From Pseudonocardia kunmingensis (GTDB lineage: Bacteria > Actinomycetota > Actinomycetes > Mycobacteriales > Pseudonocardiaceae), in assembly GCF_006716445.1 (NCBI RefSeq), contig NZ_VFPA01000009.1:62001-126000 (forward strand): a stretch of 64,000 bases of DNA. The letters run 5' to 3'. This document shows positions 34,971 to 43,490 of the stretch, piece after piece. The notes under the pieces were generated by a model, which did not search any database, was not told where the DNA came from, and was given only the letters and a program-made list of their open reading frames with translations. Both the position numbers and the translations under genes were made by a program. Every line of letters starts with the position of its first letter. Position 1 is the stretch's first letter.

Positions 34971-35462
34971 TCACCCGCCGTACTCGGTGGCGGGCGCTTC
35001 GCACTGGGTGGGCCGGATGACGCTGCGGTCGGTGATCGGCCGCACGGCTCGCACTGACCACGTGTCGGCGACGAGCTCCAGGGTGACTGCGACGTAGGGT
35101 TCGCCGATCTCGCCAGGTGGGTTCACCGCTGCGTCGAAGCCGTGCCGGACCCCGCAAGTACGGGACTGGATGACCTCGACCTCCGGCAGCTCGCCGGTGC
35201 GCTCGCCGCTGCAGCGGCCATCCTTCTGTAGCTGCGGCACCAGCTGGGGCGACAGCAGCTGGCAGGCCGCGGGATCGTGCGCGGCGTAGAGCCGCACGAA
35301 CGACGTCGCGGTGGCCTCCGGGTCGGTGCGGTCCGGCTCGGCATCCGATGGGCCGACGGCGCAACCGGCCAGGAAGCCGAGGACGGCCAGCAGGATCAGG
35401 GCGGGCGCGGCGGTCGTCGCGGCTCGGCCTCGTCGAGGCTGGCGGGTCGGCCGGTCGTGCAT
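34971..35462 (-). CDS. transfer-operon lipoprotein
   Basis: This 163-residue protein has a twin-basic head, a membrane helix and a lipobox (LAVLGFLAGC), then a small domain with ATSFVRLYAAHDPAACQLLS and four more cysteines. It would be anchored on the outer face of the membrane. AAGGAG lies only two bases before the ATG at 35468 but eight bases before the ATG at 35462, so the latter is chosen. Lipoproteins of this size accompany VirB4-type genes in several gram-positive transfer operons. The upstream ATPase gene stops 2 bp before this start. Confidence 0.7.
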   Translation of the reverse strand: MHDRPTRQPRRGRAATTAAPALILLAVLGFLAGCAVGPSDAEPDRTDPEATATSFVRLYAAHDPAACQLLSPQLVPQLQKDGRCSGERTGELPEVEVIQSRTCGVRHGFDAAVNPPGEIGEPYVAVTLELVADTWSVRAVRPITDRSVIRPTQCEAPATEYGG

Positions 35463-35464
35463 GG

Positions 35465-38344
35465 TCATCGCTCCTTGGATCGTTGTGCGCTGGTCACGGC
35501 CTCGAGCTCCTCGTCGTCGAGTACTCCGTCGTCAGGCGGACGCCAGGCAGCCGAGCGGGTAGTGGGGGCGCTGTGCGTCGACTGCGGTCGAGCTGGCGGG
35601 GTCCCCTCCTCGGCGGGTGCGGGAGGCGGCGCCGTGGGCGCCGGCGGTTGGGACGCCTCGACAGGGGCTCGATCCTCGAGGGCAGGGGCGTTGTCCAGCG
35701 CTGTGTCATCGACTGCCGGGTCGCCGTGGGCCCGGTTCTCGGCGGAGGTGTGGCCGACTGTCGTCCTCCCACCGGGCTCGGCGGGGTTGGCGTTGGCGCC
35801 GGTATCCGCGACGGTGGCGCGGTCATCGTGGGCGTTGGTGCTCTCGCCCGGCTGGTACGTGAGGTGGGTCGTGGGAACCGCGTCCTCGGTGTCCTCACCG
35901 GCGTCGGTGGACAGGGCCTGGCTGATCCACTCGCTCATGAGGTCGAACCGGATCGGGGCGAGCCGGCCGTGCCGGTCGAGCATGATCGCCTCACCGGTGC
36001 CCAGCGAGGCCTGCATCTGCCGCAGGCGGGGGCCGGGCTCGGGCCGTTTGAGCAGCGCGGCTTGTCCGTCCTGCTCGGCGCGGCCGTCGGCGCGGAACGC
36101 GAACGAGGCCACGATCTGCTCCACCAGGCCGGTGAGTCCGGCGAGGTCGGCCGCGGCTTGGGTGTCGAGCAGCAGCCAGGTCTGCAGGGCTCGCCCGGTG
36201 CGGGCGAGCCATTCCACGAAAGCCTTGCCCTCCGGGTAGCCGGTGATCAGGTGCAGCTCGGTCAGTGCGACGAGCTTCTTGAGCTCGCGCACGTTGCGGC
36301 TCTGTTGCAGAGCGTAGTTGAGGCTGATCCGGAAGGTGGTGATCGAGCACCGTTCGCTGACCGTCCACCGTTCCGGATCCGGGTTGTGCCGGGGCAGGTC
36401 CAGCCCGGCCAGGCCCAGATAGACCAGTCCGCGCCCGGTCATCAGCGGCTGGGCGTGCCGTGACAGTGGACCGAGCACTGCGCGGATGTGCGCTTGTTTG
36501 GCCCGCAGCGCCAGGATGCCGCCCAGCTCGCGGGCGGTGGCCGCGTGCGGCCGCGACGCTGGGGTCGCGGTGAGCTCGGCGATGACCGCCTGGGCTGACC
36601 ACTGGTCTCTGGGCGCGCGCAGCACGTTGTCGATCGCGGTTTCCAGGACGACCTCGCCGCGGCGACGGTCCTCGGCCGACAGCGCGCCCAGCATCGCGTC
36701 GAGGGTGAGGGAGCGGGCCAGGTCCACCGAGGGGCTGAACCGCATCGGGTCCATCGTCCCGGACGCGGCCGGGTCCAGGACGTCGATCACCTGCACCGGG
36801 ACGCCGAGCAGTTGCTGGGCGACGTCGACGACGCCGCCGAGGTCGCCCTTCGGGTCGACCAGCAGTTCCCACGCACCCTCGGCGAGGGCGCCGAGGGTCA
36901 CCATGTTCAGACCGGTCGATTTCCCTGATCCGGACTGTCCGGTGAACGCGATGGTGGTCGGTCGGGACCGGTCGGATGCGGCACGGGAGACCAGGTGCAA
37001 CTGCACTGGCCCGGGGGTGGAGCCCAGGTTCGCGCCGATGTAGGGGCCGGCGGAATCGCCGATGGCCGAGCCGCCGTGGAACCAGCTGCCGGCGAGGGTG
37101 CGGGCGGGTTGGTGTTGGGCGAACTCGGGCACCCGGATCCGGTCGCCGGGCAGCAGCTCTTGCCACAGCAGGCCCTGCACGTAGGGGACGACCTCGAGCT
37201 TGACCAGGCCGGTGTAGCGGTCCCGCAGCTTCGCGATGCGGTCGGCGAGCTCGTCGGGGGAGGAGGCGTCGACGACCCACCGGGCGTGGTTGGTGGTCAT
37301 CACGTCCAGGCGCCGCTGGATCTCCTGGCGGCGCATCTGCAGCGCGTCGTCGGCGTGGGAGACCTCCAGCGGCACCTGGGCGCCGTGCGTCCCGGCCTCC
37401 CGCGCCTGCGAGCGGGTCATTTTGCGGCCTTGGTCGATCAGCGCGATGGAGCCGGTCTGCCCGTGGCTCACACCCCGAACCGAGGCCTCCACCCCCGGCA
37501 GCTCGGTGAGGATCTCCAGCCATTCGCCGCCTGGGATCTGCAGCTCTTCGACCGGGAACCCGTTCACTGCGGGGGACAGGATCGACACGTACCGGCGGGT
37601 GCCGCTCTTCAGGTCGGTCACCACGACGTGGTTGGGGTTGGTGGGATCGACCTCGCCCTGCATGAGATCGACCAGTACCGGCCCGGCCAGCGATAGTTCG
37701 TCGGGCACCTCCACCGCTGCCCTGCGGATCTCGCGCGCGTAGGCCCAGGCGATCAGCCCGGCGGGGGCGGCCGTGCCGCGCAACGGGCTGCGGGCCAGCT
37801 GCGCGAACCAGCGGTCGACATCGGCCTGGATCTTCACCAGCCGCTCGTGCGCGTCCTTGTGCGCCGTGTACTGCGAGCGCAGGCGCTGACGCGCCGCCCG
37901 GCTGGCCCGATCGACGGGAGTGGCCGGGCCGGTGTCCGGCCAGCGGATCCCGAACAGCACGATGCGCCGCCGGAAGTAGCCCTCCTCCGCGTTGCGCGTG
38001 ATCCGCCGGGCCCCGAGCTCGATGTAGTCCCCAGCACCCGGCGCCCGCACGCTCTGGATGGCCTCCCAGCTGTCGTAGTACTCCTCGGTCGAGTACGGCG
38101 CCCACATGATCTTGATGTGGTACTCGGCGCCGGGTGGGAGCAGCGCGCCCATCGCCGAGGCCGTCTCCCAGGTCGCTTGGGTGAGGTCCTCGTCCTCGAG
38201 CAGGTAGGTCGAGCCGGGCGGGATCTGCGCCCACACCCACACCGCATCGTCGGTGACCTCGGCGCCGTCGGTGATCAGTCGTGGTACGGCGGGTGGGGCG
38301 CTGATGCGCTCGAAGGTCTGGCGTAGCTGCCCGGAACGCTTCAT
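35465..38344 (-). CDS. VirB4-like conjugation ATPase
   Basis: This 959-residue ATPase powers assembly of and transfer through a type IV secretion channel. Walker A is FTGQSGSGKSTGLNM (about 464-478). The segment where Walker B is expected reads LVALTELHLI, with T where an aspartate is usual, although ELLVDPKGDLGG shortly after Walker A is well conserved. The N-terminal 400 residues resemble the membrane-proximal part of VirB4/TraC-type proteins. The last 130 residues are an acidic Pro/Ala-rich tail. The ATG overlaps the stop of the upstream small membrane-protein gene. Confidence 0.82.
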   Translation of the reverse strand: MKRSGQLRQTFERISAPPAVPRLITDGAEVTDDAVWVWAQIPPGSTYLLEDEDLTQATWETASAMGALLPPGAEYHIKIMWAPYSTEEYYDSWEAIQSVRAPGAGDYIELGARRITRNAEEGYFRRRIVLFGIRWPDTGPATPVDRASRAARQRLRSQYTAHKDAHERLVKIQADVDRWFAQLARSPLRGTAAPAGLIAWAYAREIRRAAVEVPDELSLAGPVLVDLMQGEVDPTNPNHVVVTDLKSGTRRYVSILSPAVNGFPVEELQIPGGEWLEILTELPGVEASVRGVSHGQTGSIALIDQGRKMTRSQAREAGTHGAQVPLEVSHADDALQMRRQEIQRRLDVMTTNHARWVVDASSPDELADRIAKLRDRYTGLVKLEVVPYVQGLLWQELLPGDRIRVPEFAQHQPARTLAGSWFHGGSAIGDSAGPYIGANLGSTPGPVQLHLVSRAASDRSRPTTIAFTGQSGSGKSTGLNMVTLGALAEGAWELLVDPKGDLGGVVDVAQQLLGVPVQVIDVLDPAASGTMDPMRFSPSVDLARSLTLDAMLGALSAEDRRRGEVVLETAIDNVLRAPRDQWSAQAVIAELTATPASRPHAATARELGGILALRAKQAHIRAVLGPLSRHAQPLMTGRGLVYLGLAGLDLPRHNPDPERWTVSERCSITTFRISLNYALQQSRNVRELKKLVALTELHLITGYPEGKAFVEWLARTGRALQTWLLLDTQAAADLAGLTGLVEQIVASFAFRADGRAEQDGQAALLKRPEPGPRLRQMQASLGTGEAIMLDRHGRLAPIRFDLMSEWISQALSTDAGEDTEDAVPTTHLTYQPGESTNAHDDRATVADTGANANPAEPGGRTTVGHTSAENRAHGDPAVDDTALDNAPALEDRAPVEASQPPAPTAPPPAPAEEGTPPARPQSTHSAPTTRSAAWRPPDDGVLDDEELEAVTSAQRSKER

Positions 38345-38799
38345 CGCTTCGCCTTCCTGGGGCGCCAGCGACGGCCCAGCAGCGGCACCAACGCCTCGCT
38401 GGGCCGGCGCGGGTGCAGCTCGGTGGTCACGGTGATGCGGATCGGGGTGGGCCGGTAGTTGCCGAGCACCAGCAGCGGGTTGCGGATCACCCTGCGCCGG
38501 CTGGGTAGCCGCGCGAGCAGCGCGTCGTACCACAGCAGCAGGTTCATCCGGCCGTCCTCACCGGTGCGGGTGCCGAGGAAGATGATCACGAACGGGGGGA
38601 CGACATAGAGCGTGGGCCCGAACCGGGATGCGAGGCTCACCCCGACCAGCAGCATGAGCGCGAACCACACCGCGCAGACCGCGACACCGATGCCGATCGT
38701 GCGGCGCGGGACGCCTTGCCCTAGTGGCCGGTTGAACAGTTCGTACTGTCGCGTTTCGAGTTGAAGGTGGGAGGTGTCGGTCGGTAGCTGCATCGGCAT
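38341..38799 (-). CDS. TcpE/PrgI-like small membrane protein
   Basis: This 152-residue protein begins LQLETRQYELFNRPLGQGVP, has two membrane helices (IGIGVAVCAVWFALMLLVG and TLYVVPPFVIIFLG) and a basic cytoplasmic tail. The opening with a Y/F-rich strand before two close helices is typical of PrgI/TcpE-type proteins, which are encoded directly before the VirB4-type ATPase in gram-positive conjugation loci. That is also the order here, with coupled start and stop codons. A second ATG two codons in is possible. Confidence 0.68.
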   Translation of the reverse strand: MPMQLPTDTSHLQLETRQYELFNRPLGQGVPRRTIGIGVAVCAVWFALMLLVGVSLASRFGPTLYVVPPFVIIFLGTRTGEDGRMNLLLWYDALLARLPSRRRVIRNPLLVLGNYRPTPIRITVTTELHPRRPSEALVPLLGRRWRPRKAKR

Positions 38800-38811
38800 G
38801 GCGGCTGAACC

Positions 38812-39081
38812 TCACCCTCCTGTGAAGGTCGCGAACAGGCCCCGGAGGAGCTCGGTGGTCTCCGCGGGCATGTAGCAGAACCCGGCGATCGGGATCGCGG
38901 CGATGATGATCGTGAACAACTTGCCGTATCGCTCGTCGGCGTAGGCGCCCACGCCTCGGGCAGCCATGACCACCAGCAGCAGCGATCCGATGATGCCCAG
39001 CGCGATCTGTTGGAGGGGCACGCCGCTTTCCGGGCTGAGCTGCGCGAGGTACACGCTCACGACGGCGCTGGTCGTTCCCAT
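38812..39081 (-). CDS. small two-span transfer protein (pilin/TcpD-like position)
   Basis: This 89-residue protein has two membrane helices (ALGIIGSLLLVVMAARGVGA and LFTIIIAAIPIAGFCYM) and a short polar tail. Small two-span proteins at this position between a TcpC-like gene and a PrgI/TcpE-like gene are found in gram-positive conjugation loci (TcpD or VirB2-like). Its start shares a base with the stop of the TcpC-like gene. Sequence alone cannot tell a pilin-like from an accessory role. Confidence 0.65.
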   Translation of the reverse strand: MGTTSAVVSVYLAQLSPESGVPLQQIALGIIGSLLLVVMAARGVGAYADERYGKLFTIIIAAIPIAGFCYMPAETTELLRGLFATFTGG

Positions 39082-40463
39082 CAGCTGACTTCCTCTGTTT
39101 CGGCGCCGATCGACAGCAGGTACCAGCGTCCGTCGGCGTTCTTCAGCTCCACGCGGTAGGAGCAGGCCAGGCTGGAGTTGCCGGGCAGCTCCCAGGTGAC
39201 GGTGACGTCCCCGACGCGGATGGATGCGTCGTCGCCATCGTCGAAGTCTGCGACCCGCCAGTTGGTGACGGTGCCCAGCGCAGCTGCCCCGCCCAGGCCC
39301 TCGAAGGTGGTGCCGCCGGCACGGATGAACTCGAGCTCGCCGCTGCCGTAGGCGTCAAGCAGCTTGGTGATCGTGTCCCGGGTTTCCTGGGCGTACGTCG
39401 CGTCGCCGGCCGCACCGTCGGACAGTGCAGGTTCGTCCGCGGCGGGCTGGGGGGTGCCGACCAGTGCAGGGCGCGCGCTGACCAGCACGCGTCCGTCCCG
39501 GCTGAGCAGCGGCACCGCGAGGTTCAGCCAGCGGGGCTGCAGCGCTGGCCCCGCTCCGGACGCTGGCCCGGAAGCGACGTTCGTTCCCGCGTCCTCCGGC
39601 TGCTCTTCGGCTCGAGGTGCGGCCGCCGCGGTCGCGGGGGCGTATGGGGTCACTCGGACTCGCACGGTCACCACCGCGCCGTCGCGGGCCGATCGGGCCA
39701 GTCCGATCGCGACCGGGCTGTCGGCCGTCTGGATCCCCGTGCCGTCCCAGCCGTCGCCCGCTACATCGGGGGCGACGGCGCGCTCCAGCGCGACCTGTCG
39801 AGCTGCGCGGTCATGGGTGTCCCAGGACAGGTAGTCCACCGCGAACGGCAGCGCGGTCGCCAGCAGCGCGCTCTCCGGCACCGCCGGGGCCTTCTCGGCC
39901 TGCGCTGGTGGGCCGGCCGGGGACGCCGGCGTCACCCAGCTCAGGACGGTGTCGGCGATCGAGACCGCGCCGACCACGACGAGCACGAGGACGACGGCCA
40001 GCGCGACGAAGCGGCGTGCGCGCACCCACCACCTGTCCCGAGGCGGTGCGCTCAGCACGTCCCAGACTGCTGCCTCGCCCGGCGGTACCGTCGTCGGCGC
40101 AGCCGTGGTTGGTGCCGCTCGCGCCGGGGTGGGGTTTGACGTCTGGTTGTGCGGCGCCTGGGTTGACGGGTCGCGGCTCCACTGCCCCCGCGTGATGGGC
40201 ACGGCCTGGTTGCGGCCGTTGCCGGTATCGGGAGGGTTCGCCCAGCCCGGAGTCGCATGCCGACCGAAGCCTGCCGCCATCGGCGGCTGCCCTGAGCCTG
40301 CTGGCGGCGTTCCCGGCGGGAGCCCGACGTACTGCCCACCAGGCTGATGTCCCGAAGGCGGTGGGGTTGGGGCGTGCCGCGCGGCCTTCCGGGCAGCATG
40401 ACGCGCCGCGCGCGCTTCCAGGCGTGGACCGAGGTCCTCCAGCCCCAGAGCCCGCAGGATCAT
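39081..40463 (-). CDS. TcpC/VirB8-like conjugation protein
   Basis: This 460-residue protein has a Pro/Gly-rich cytoplasmic N-terminus, a membrane helix at about 150-175 (ALAVVLVLVVVGAVSIADTV) and two outer domains. Segments such as LPFAVDYLSWDTHDRAARQV and TVTWELPGNSSLACSYRVEL match the tandem NTF2-like domains of TcpC, a VirB8 homologue that forms part of the channel in gram-positive conjugation. It is the first gene of the transfer operon. An ATG nine codons upstream (40490) is possible. The divergent promoter region with a hairpin at 40484 lies directly ahead of it. Confidence 0.78.
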   Translation of the reverse strand: MILRALGLEDLGPRLEARAARHAARKAARHAPTPPPSGHQPGGQYVGLPPGTPPAGSGQPPMAAGFGRHATPGWANPPDTGNGRNQAVPITRGQWSRDPSTQAPHNQTSNPTPARAAPTTAAPTTVPPGEAAVWDVLSAPPRDRWWVRARRFVALAVVLVLVVVGAVSIADTVLSWVTPASPAGPPAQAEKAPAVPESALLATALPFAVDYLSWDTHDRAARQVALERAVAPDVAGDGWDGTGIQTADSPVAIGLARSARDGAVVTVRVRVTPYAPATAAAAPRAEEQPEDAGTNVASGPASGAGPALQPRWLNLAVPLLSRDGRVLVSARPALVGTPQPAADEPALSDGAAGDATYAQETRDTITKLLDAYGSGELEFIRAGGTTFEGLGGAAALGTVTNWRVADFDDGDDASIRVGDVTVTWELPGNSSLACSYRVELKNADGRWYLLSIGAETEEVS

Positions 40464-40483
40464 GGCTCGGAGACTGACACAGC

Positions 40484-40501
40484 CCCCCATCGCTGTGGGG
40501 G
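40484..40501. repeat. short inverted repeat at the divergent promoter region
   Basis: CCCCCA-tcgctg-TGGGGG lies at the head of the transfer operon and faces the divergent secreted-protein gene. It could be an operator for the transfer operon. Confidence 0.4.
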
Positions 40502-40643
40502 CGTTTGGTCAGAAAGGCCGTTCGTTCGCAGTCGATGCCGCTATGCCGTTGCCGCGACTTTCGGCGAACCGCCACGAACATCCACCTGCCTCTGCCAGGC
40601 TCGTCGGGCCTCGACTCCACCCACACCCGATGAAGGAGAAGCG

Positions 40644-41024
40644 ATGCCAGGGCGTGGCCGAACGTGGCGGGTGCCGGTGGTCCTCGCGCTGCTGGTCACC
40701 GCGATGCTGGTCAGCGCGGGTGCAGCGCACGCCGTGCCCTGGTACATGTGGCGAGACGGGGTCGTCTCGGAGGATGAAGCGCCCGTGTACGCCGAGTCCG
40801 TGGACGGCTGGGCGTGCCACATCGGCCTGGGATGCCGCTCGGCCGAGCGCACCCCCGATGACCCACCGCCGATTTGGACTGCCCAGCGCGGGGACCCTGT
40901 GCAGGTCGAGTGCTACCTGGGCGAGTACTACAAGATCCACGCCGACCGCGGTGAGGGCTGGATCCTCATCTCATACGTTGCCGACGTGAACAAGCCCGTC
41001 GGGTGCTACGCCGGCGACTTCTGA
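40644..41024 (+). CDS. secreted SH3-like small protein
   Basis: This 126-residue protein has a clear signal peptide (WRVPVVLALLVTAMLVSAGA with AHA cleavage). The mature part of about 95 residues has CHIGLGC, VQVECYLGEYYKIHADRGEG and WILISYVADV. The pattern of YKIHADRGEGWI and a final cysteine resembles the bacterial SH3 domains of secreted actinomycete proteins that bind cell wall. GGAG precedes the ATG by seven bases. It is divergent from the transfer operon and may modify the cell surface during mating, but that is only inferred from position. Confidence 0.7.
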   Translation: MPGRGRTWRVPVVLALLVTAMLVSAGAAHAVPWYMWRDGVVSEDEAPVYAESVDGWACHIGLGCRSAERTPDDPPPIWTAQRGDPVQVECYLGEYYKIHADRGEGWILISYVADVNKPVGCYAGDF

Positions 41025-41308
41025 TCGACCTGTCGGCCCGGCGGGGCCCCCGGCGCGAGCAGCCGGAAACGGGGCCGAGTGGTGGGGTCGTGGTCTGCTA
41101 CCGCTCCTGCTGACGGGGACCTGCGCAGCACCGTAGCGGGCACGGGTGCATCGGTTGGGCGCGCTGCAGCCAGGTGCAGCCCGCGCGGTGACCGGTGGCG
41201 TCATCGACGTGGGTCGCGAGGATCCGCTCCGTCAGTCCGCGGGCGAGGTCGAAGAGCCGATGGTGAGCCGCGCCGAGGGCGTGGGGGTTGCCCGCAACCG
41301 CGCCCGGG

Positions 41309-42427
41309 TCACGCAGCCCCGCGGCTGAGCAGAGCGGTGATCGTCCGGGAGACTTCGGCGGGCCCGGGCATCGCGGCGATCTCGTCGCGGAGCCCGCACG
41401 CGTTAGCGCGCAGGTGCCCATCGTGCAGGAGCCGGTGCAGCACGTCACGGGTGATGCCACGGGCGGGCACCGCCAAGCCGGCGCCGGAGCCGGAGACCAC
41501 TGCGGAGTTGTGGCGCCGGTCCCCGCTGCCAGGCACAGCGAGCTGGGGTATTCCGGCGGCGAGCGCGCCGAGGGTGGTGCCGGCGCCGCCGTGGTGCACC
41601 ACTGCGGTGGCGTGCGGGAGTACCGCCGCGAGCGGCACCCAGCCGGTCGTGCGCACCGCCGGCGGGACCGTCAGATTCGACGGGGGGCGCACGAGCACCA
41701 CTTCGGCGTCGAGTCCGGCCGCGGCGGCGAGAACGGGTTGCAGGTGCGCGGCGCCGCCCGCCCCGGCGATGGTGCTGTGGGTGACGACGAGCCGAGGCCG
41801 CCCGGGAGGCCGGCGCAGCCAGTCGGGCACCTCACCGGTGCCCGACCACGGCACCGGGCGCAGCGACTGGCCGGGCCTGCCGGTGACCAGGCTCGGGGGC
41901 AAGTTGTTCAGCCGTAATGCGGGTGGAGGAAGACGACGAACCCCGTGGCGGCGCGCGGCGCGGCGCAGGTGCGGGCTCGCGGCGGTGGCCGCGACCAGCT
42001 CCTGCCCGTCGAACAGCGTGTTGTCCTGCAGCACCGCCGGCACGCCGTGTCGGGCCGCGGCGACCGCGCCGGCGACGGCGAGTGGTTCGTGCACGATGAG
42101 GTCTGGCCGCCACGACGCGACGAGCTCGCTGAGCGGGTCGAGCAGGGCAGCGTTGACCGCGCCGAACAGCAGACCGACCCCACGCGTGCCCGCGCGCCCC
42201 CGCATCTCGCGCCACGCGGTGATCGGGTGAACAGGCAGGATGCGCGCGGCGATCCGACTCATCTCGAAGCCCGGAACGAGGTCGTGCACCGCGATGCCGG
42301 TGCCGCCGGCGGGTATGCCGCCGGCGGCGACACGCACGTCGTGGCCGGCCTCGCGCAGTGCGGCGGCGAGTGGAACCAGGGGTAGCAGGTGTCCGGCCAA
42401 CGGAGCGGAAACAACCACTGTGCGCAT
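41309..42427 (-). CDS. MGT-type glycosyltransferase (GT-B fold)
   Basis: This 372-residue enzyme begins MRTVVVSAPLAGHLLPLVPL and has the C-terminal nucleotide-sugar binding block AVVHHGGAGTTLGALAAGIP with the HHGGAGT motif of macrolide and antibiotic glycosyltransferases. It would transfer an activated sugar to a small hydrophobic acceptor in the cytoplasm. The start follows TAGGAGG. Its gene is 8 bp downstream of a MarR regulator gene in the same direction, suggesting ligand-controlled detoxification by glycosylation. No biosynthetic cluster is seen around it, so a detoxifying role seems more likely than synthesis. Confidence 0.85.
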   Translation of the reverse strand: MRTVVVSAPLAGHLLPLVPLAAALREAGHDVRVAAGGIPAGGTGIAVHDLVPGFEMSRIAARILPVHPITAWREMRGRAGTRGVGLLFGAVNAALLDPLSELVASWRPDLIVHEPLAVAGAVAAARHGVPAVLQDNTLFDGQELVAATAASPHLRRAARRHGVRRLPPPALRLNNLPPSLVTGRPGQSLRPVPWSGTGEVPDWLRRPPGRPRLVVTHSTIAGAGGAAHLQPVLAAAAGLDAEVVLVRPPSNLTVPPAVRTTGWVPLAAVLPHATAVVHHGGAGTTLGALAAGIPQLAVPGSGDRRHNSAVVSGSGAGLAVPARGITRDVLHRLLHDGHLRANACGLRDEIAAMPGPAEVSRTITALLSRGAA

Positions 42428-42435
42428 AGATCCTC

Positions 42436-42912
42436 CTACTGGTCCGACGGATCCGTCCGGCCCTCCGACAGGCGCCGGGCGTGGGTGCGGTTCAGCTCCC
42501 CGAGCCGGCGCAAGTCCTCGGCGAGACCACACAGCTCCGCCGCAGGCCGTGCCCCGAACGCCGCCTCGGCGTCGGCGAGCACCGGCTGCCAGATCGCGGT
42601 TCGCAGATCGGCGTGCCCGTCGGAGGTCCCGACGATGTGCGCCCGTCGATCCTCGGCGTCGGGATGGCGGGTGACGTAGCCGGCCCGGTCGAGGCGATCG
42701 ACGACCTTGGTGATCGCGGCTGGGCTGAGGTGGCTCGCCGCCGCGAGGCCGCCCGCGGTCATCGGCCCCTCGCGTTCGAGGATCTCCAGGCAGCGCAGGT
42801 CATTGCGGTTGACGCCATAACGTGACGCGACCGCGTCGAGCAGGGCCTCGGTGGCGGCGTGCAGGGCGCGTGCCGCATGCACGACGTCGGTTGTCTCGGA
42901 TCGCACGGACAC
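42436..42912 (-). CDS. MarR-family transcriptional regulator
   Basis: This 158-residue regulator has the winged helix-turn-helix LTAGG...LSPAAITKVVDRLDRAG followed by the wing VTRHPDAEDRRAHIV, the standard MarR D-x-R-D/E-x-R type motif. Such proteins are dimeric repressors released by small aromatic ligands. It is the first gene of an operon with a glycosyltransferase and divergent from a membrane protein. The 60-bp gap between them holds a palindromic operator. The GTG at 42912 follows GAAGGAG. Confidence 0.86.
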   Translation of the reverse strand: MSVRSETTDVVHAARALHAATEALLDAVASRYGVNRNDLRCLEILEREGPMTAGGLAAASHLSPAAITKVVDRLDRAGYVTRHPDAEDRRAHIVGTSDGHADLRTAIWQPVLADAEAAFGARPAAELCGLAEDLRRLGELNRTHARRLSEGRTDPSDQ

Positions 42913-42932
42913 CTCCTTCGCGGCGTGTATCT

Positions 42933-42945
42933 TTCACGCCGTGAA
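42933..42945. promoter_or_regulatory. MarR operator candidate, TTCACG-c-CGTGAA
   Basis: A perfect 13-bp palindrome in the gap between the divergent MarR and membrane-protein genes. It overlaps a second inverted repeat, GGCGTG...CACGCC. Position and size fit autoregulation by the MarR protein. Confidence 0.6.
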
Positions 42946-42972
42946 CCAGTCTAGCCGCCGTGAGGCCGCACC

Positions 42973-43386
42973 ATGACCACTAGAAACCTGGCGGCGATCG
43001 CCGCAGGGCTCTACGGCCTGTGGGGGCTACTGCACCTCGGCCTGGGCGCAGCCCTGTCGTGGAACGCTCTCGCGACCGGGCTGCCGGCGTCCGAGCCCGG
43101 CGCCGAGAGCGTCATGTTCTTCGTCTGCGCGATGGTGTTCGGCGGTCAGGCGGTCGCCGTCGCTGTCACCATGAACAGGCACAACGATCGCTTGGGCTAC
43201 TGGCTGAACCTCATCGTGCTGGGCGTCGTCGACATCGCGTTCCTCGTCGTGATGGTTCTTCCCGGACACGTCGATCTGGTCGGCGGCCTGTCCGGTCCGT
43301 TGATCTGGTGCCTGGCGGCCGCCGTTTCGACGGTTGCGCTACGCCGATCCGCACGATCACCAGCCGCACGCCGCTCGTCGGCCTAG
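42973..43386 (+). CDS. four-helix membrane protein divergent from MarR
   Basis: This 137-residue protein consists of four hydrophobic helices (AAIAAGLYGLWGLLHLGLGA, VMFFVCAMVFGGQAVAVAV, NLIVLGVVDIAFLVVMVL, LIWCLAAAVSTVAL) with short loops and a basic tail. It resembles small uncharacterised actinobacterial membrane proteins. As it shares a palindromic promoter region with the MarR gene, it is probably induced together with the glycosyltransferase. Transport or membrane stabilisation is conceivable but not shown. Confidence 0.7.
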   Translation: MTTRNLAAIAAGLYGLWGLLHLGLGAALSWNALATGLPASEPGAESVMFFVCAMVFGGQAVAVAVTMNRHNDRLGYWLNLIVLGVVDIAFLVVMVLPGHVDLVGGLSGPLIWCLAAAVSTVALRRSARSPAARRSSA

Positions 43387-43430
43387 ACCTCGCGAGACCG
43401 GCGTGCGGATCGTCGGGACCCAGAGCGCGC

Positions 43431-43490
43431 TTCTGGATCGGGCCGGAAGGCAGGTCCGCTCACCTGACCCGCTTCGCCGAGGACCGCTCA
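43431..43490 (+). pseudogene. 60-bp relic of an OmpA-lipoprotein-type gene
   Basis: This stretch encodes FWIGPEGRSAHLTRFAEDRS, which matches 18 of 20 residues of FWIGPEGRSAHLTYFTEDRS in the OmpA-domain lipoprotein at 10305. At DNA level about 50 of 60 bases agree and many of the differences are silent. It is therefore a piece of a related gene and not a fresh copy. Sequence on both sides is unrelated, so only this fragment remains. Confidence 0.65.
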
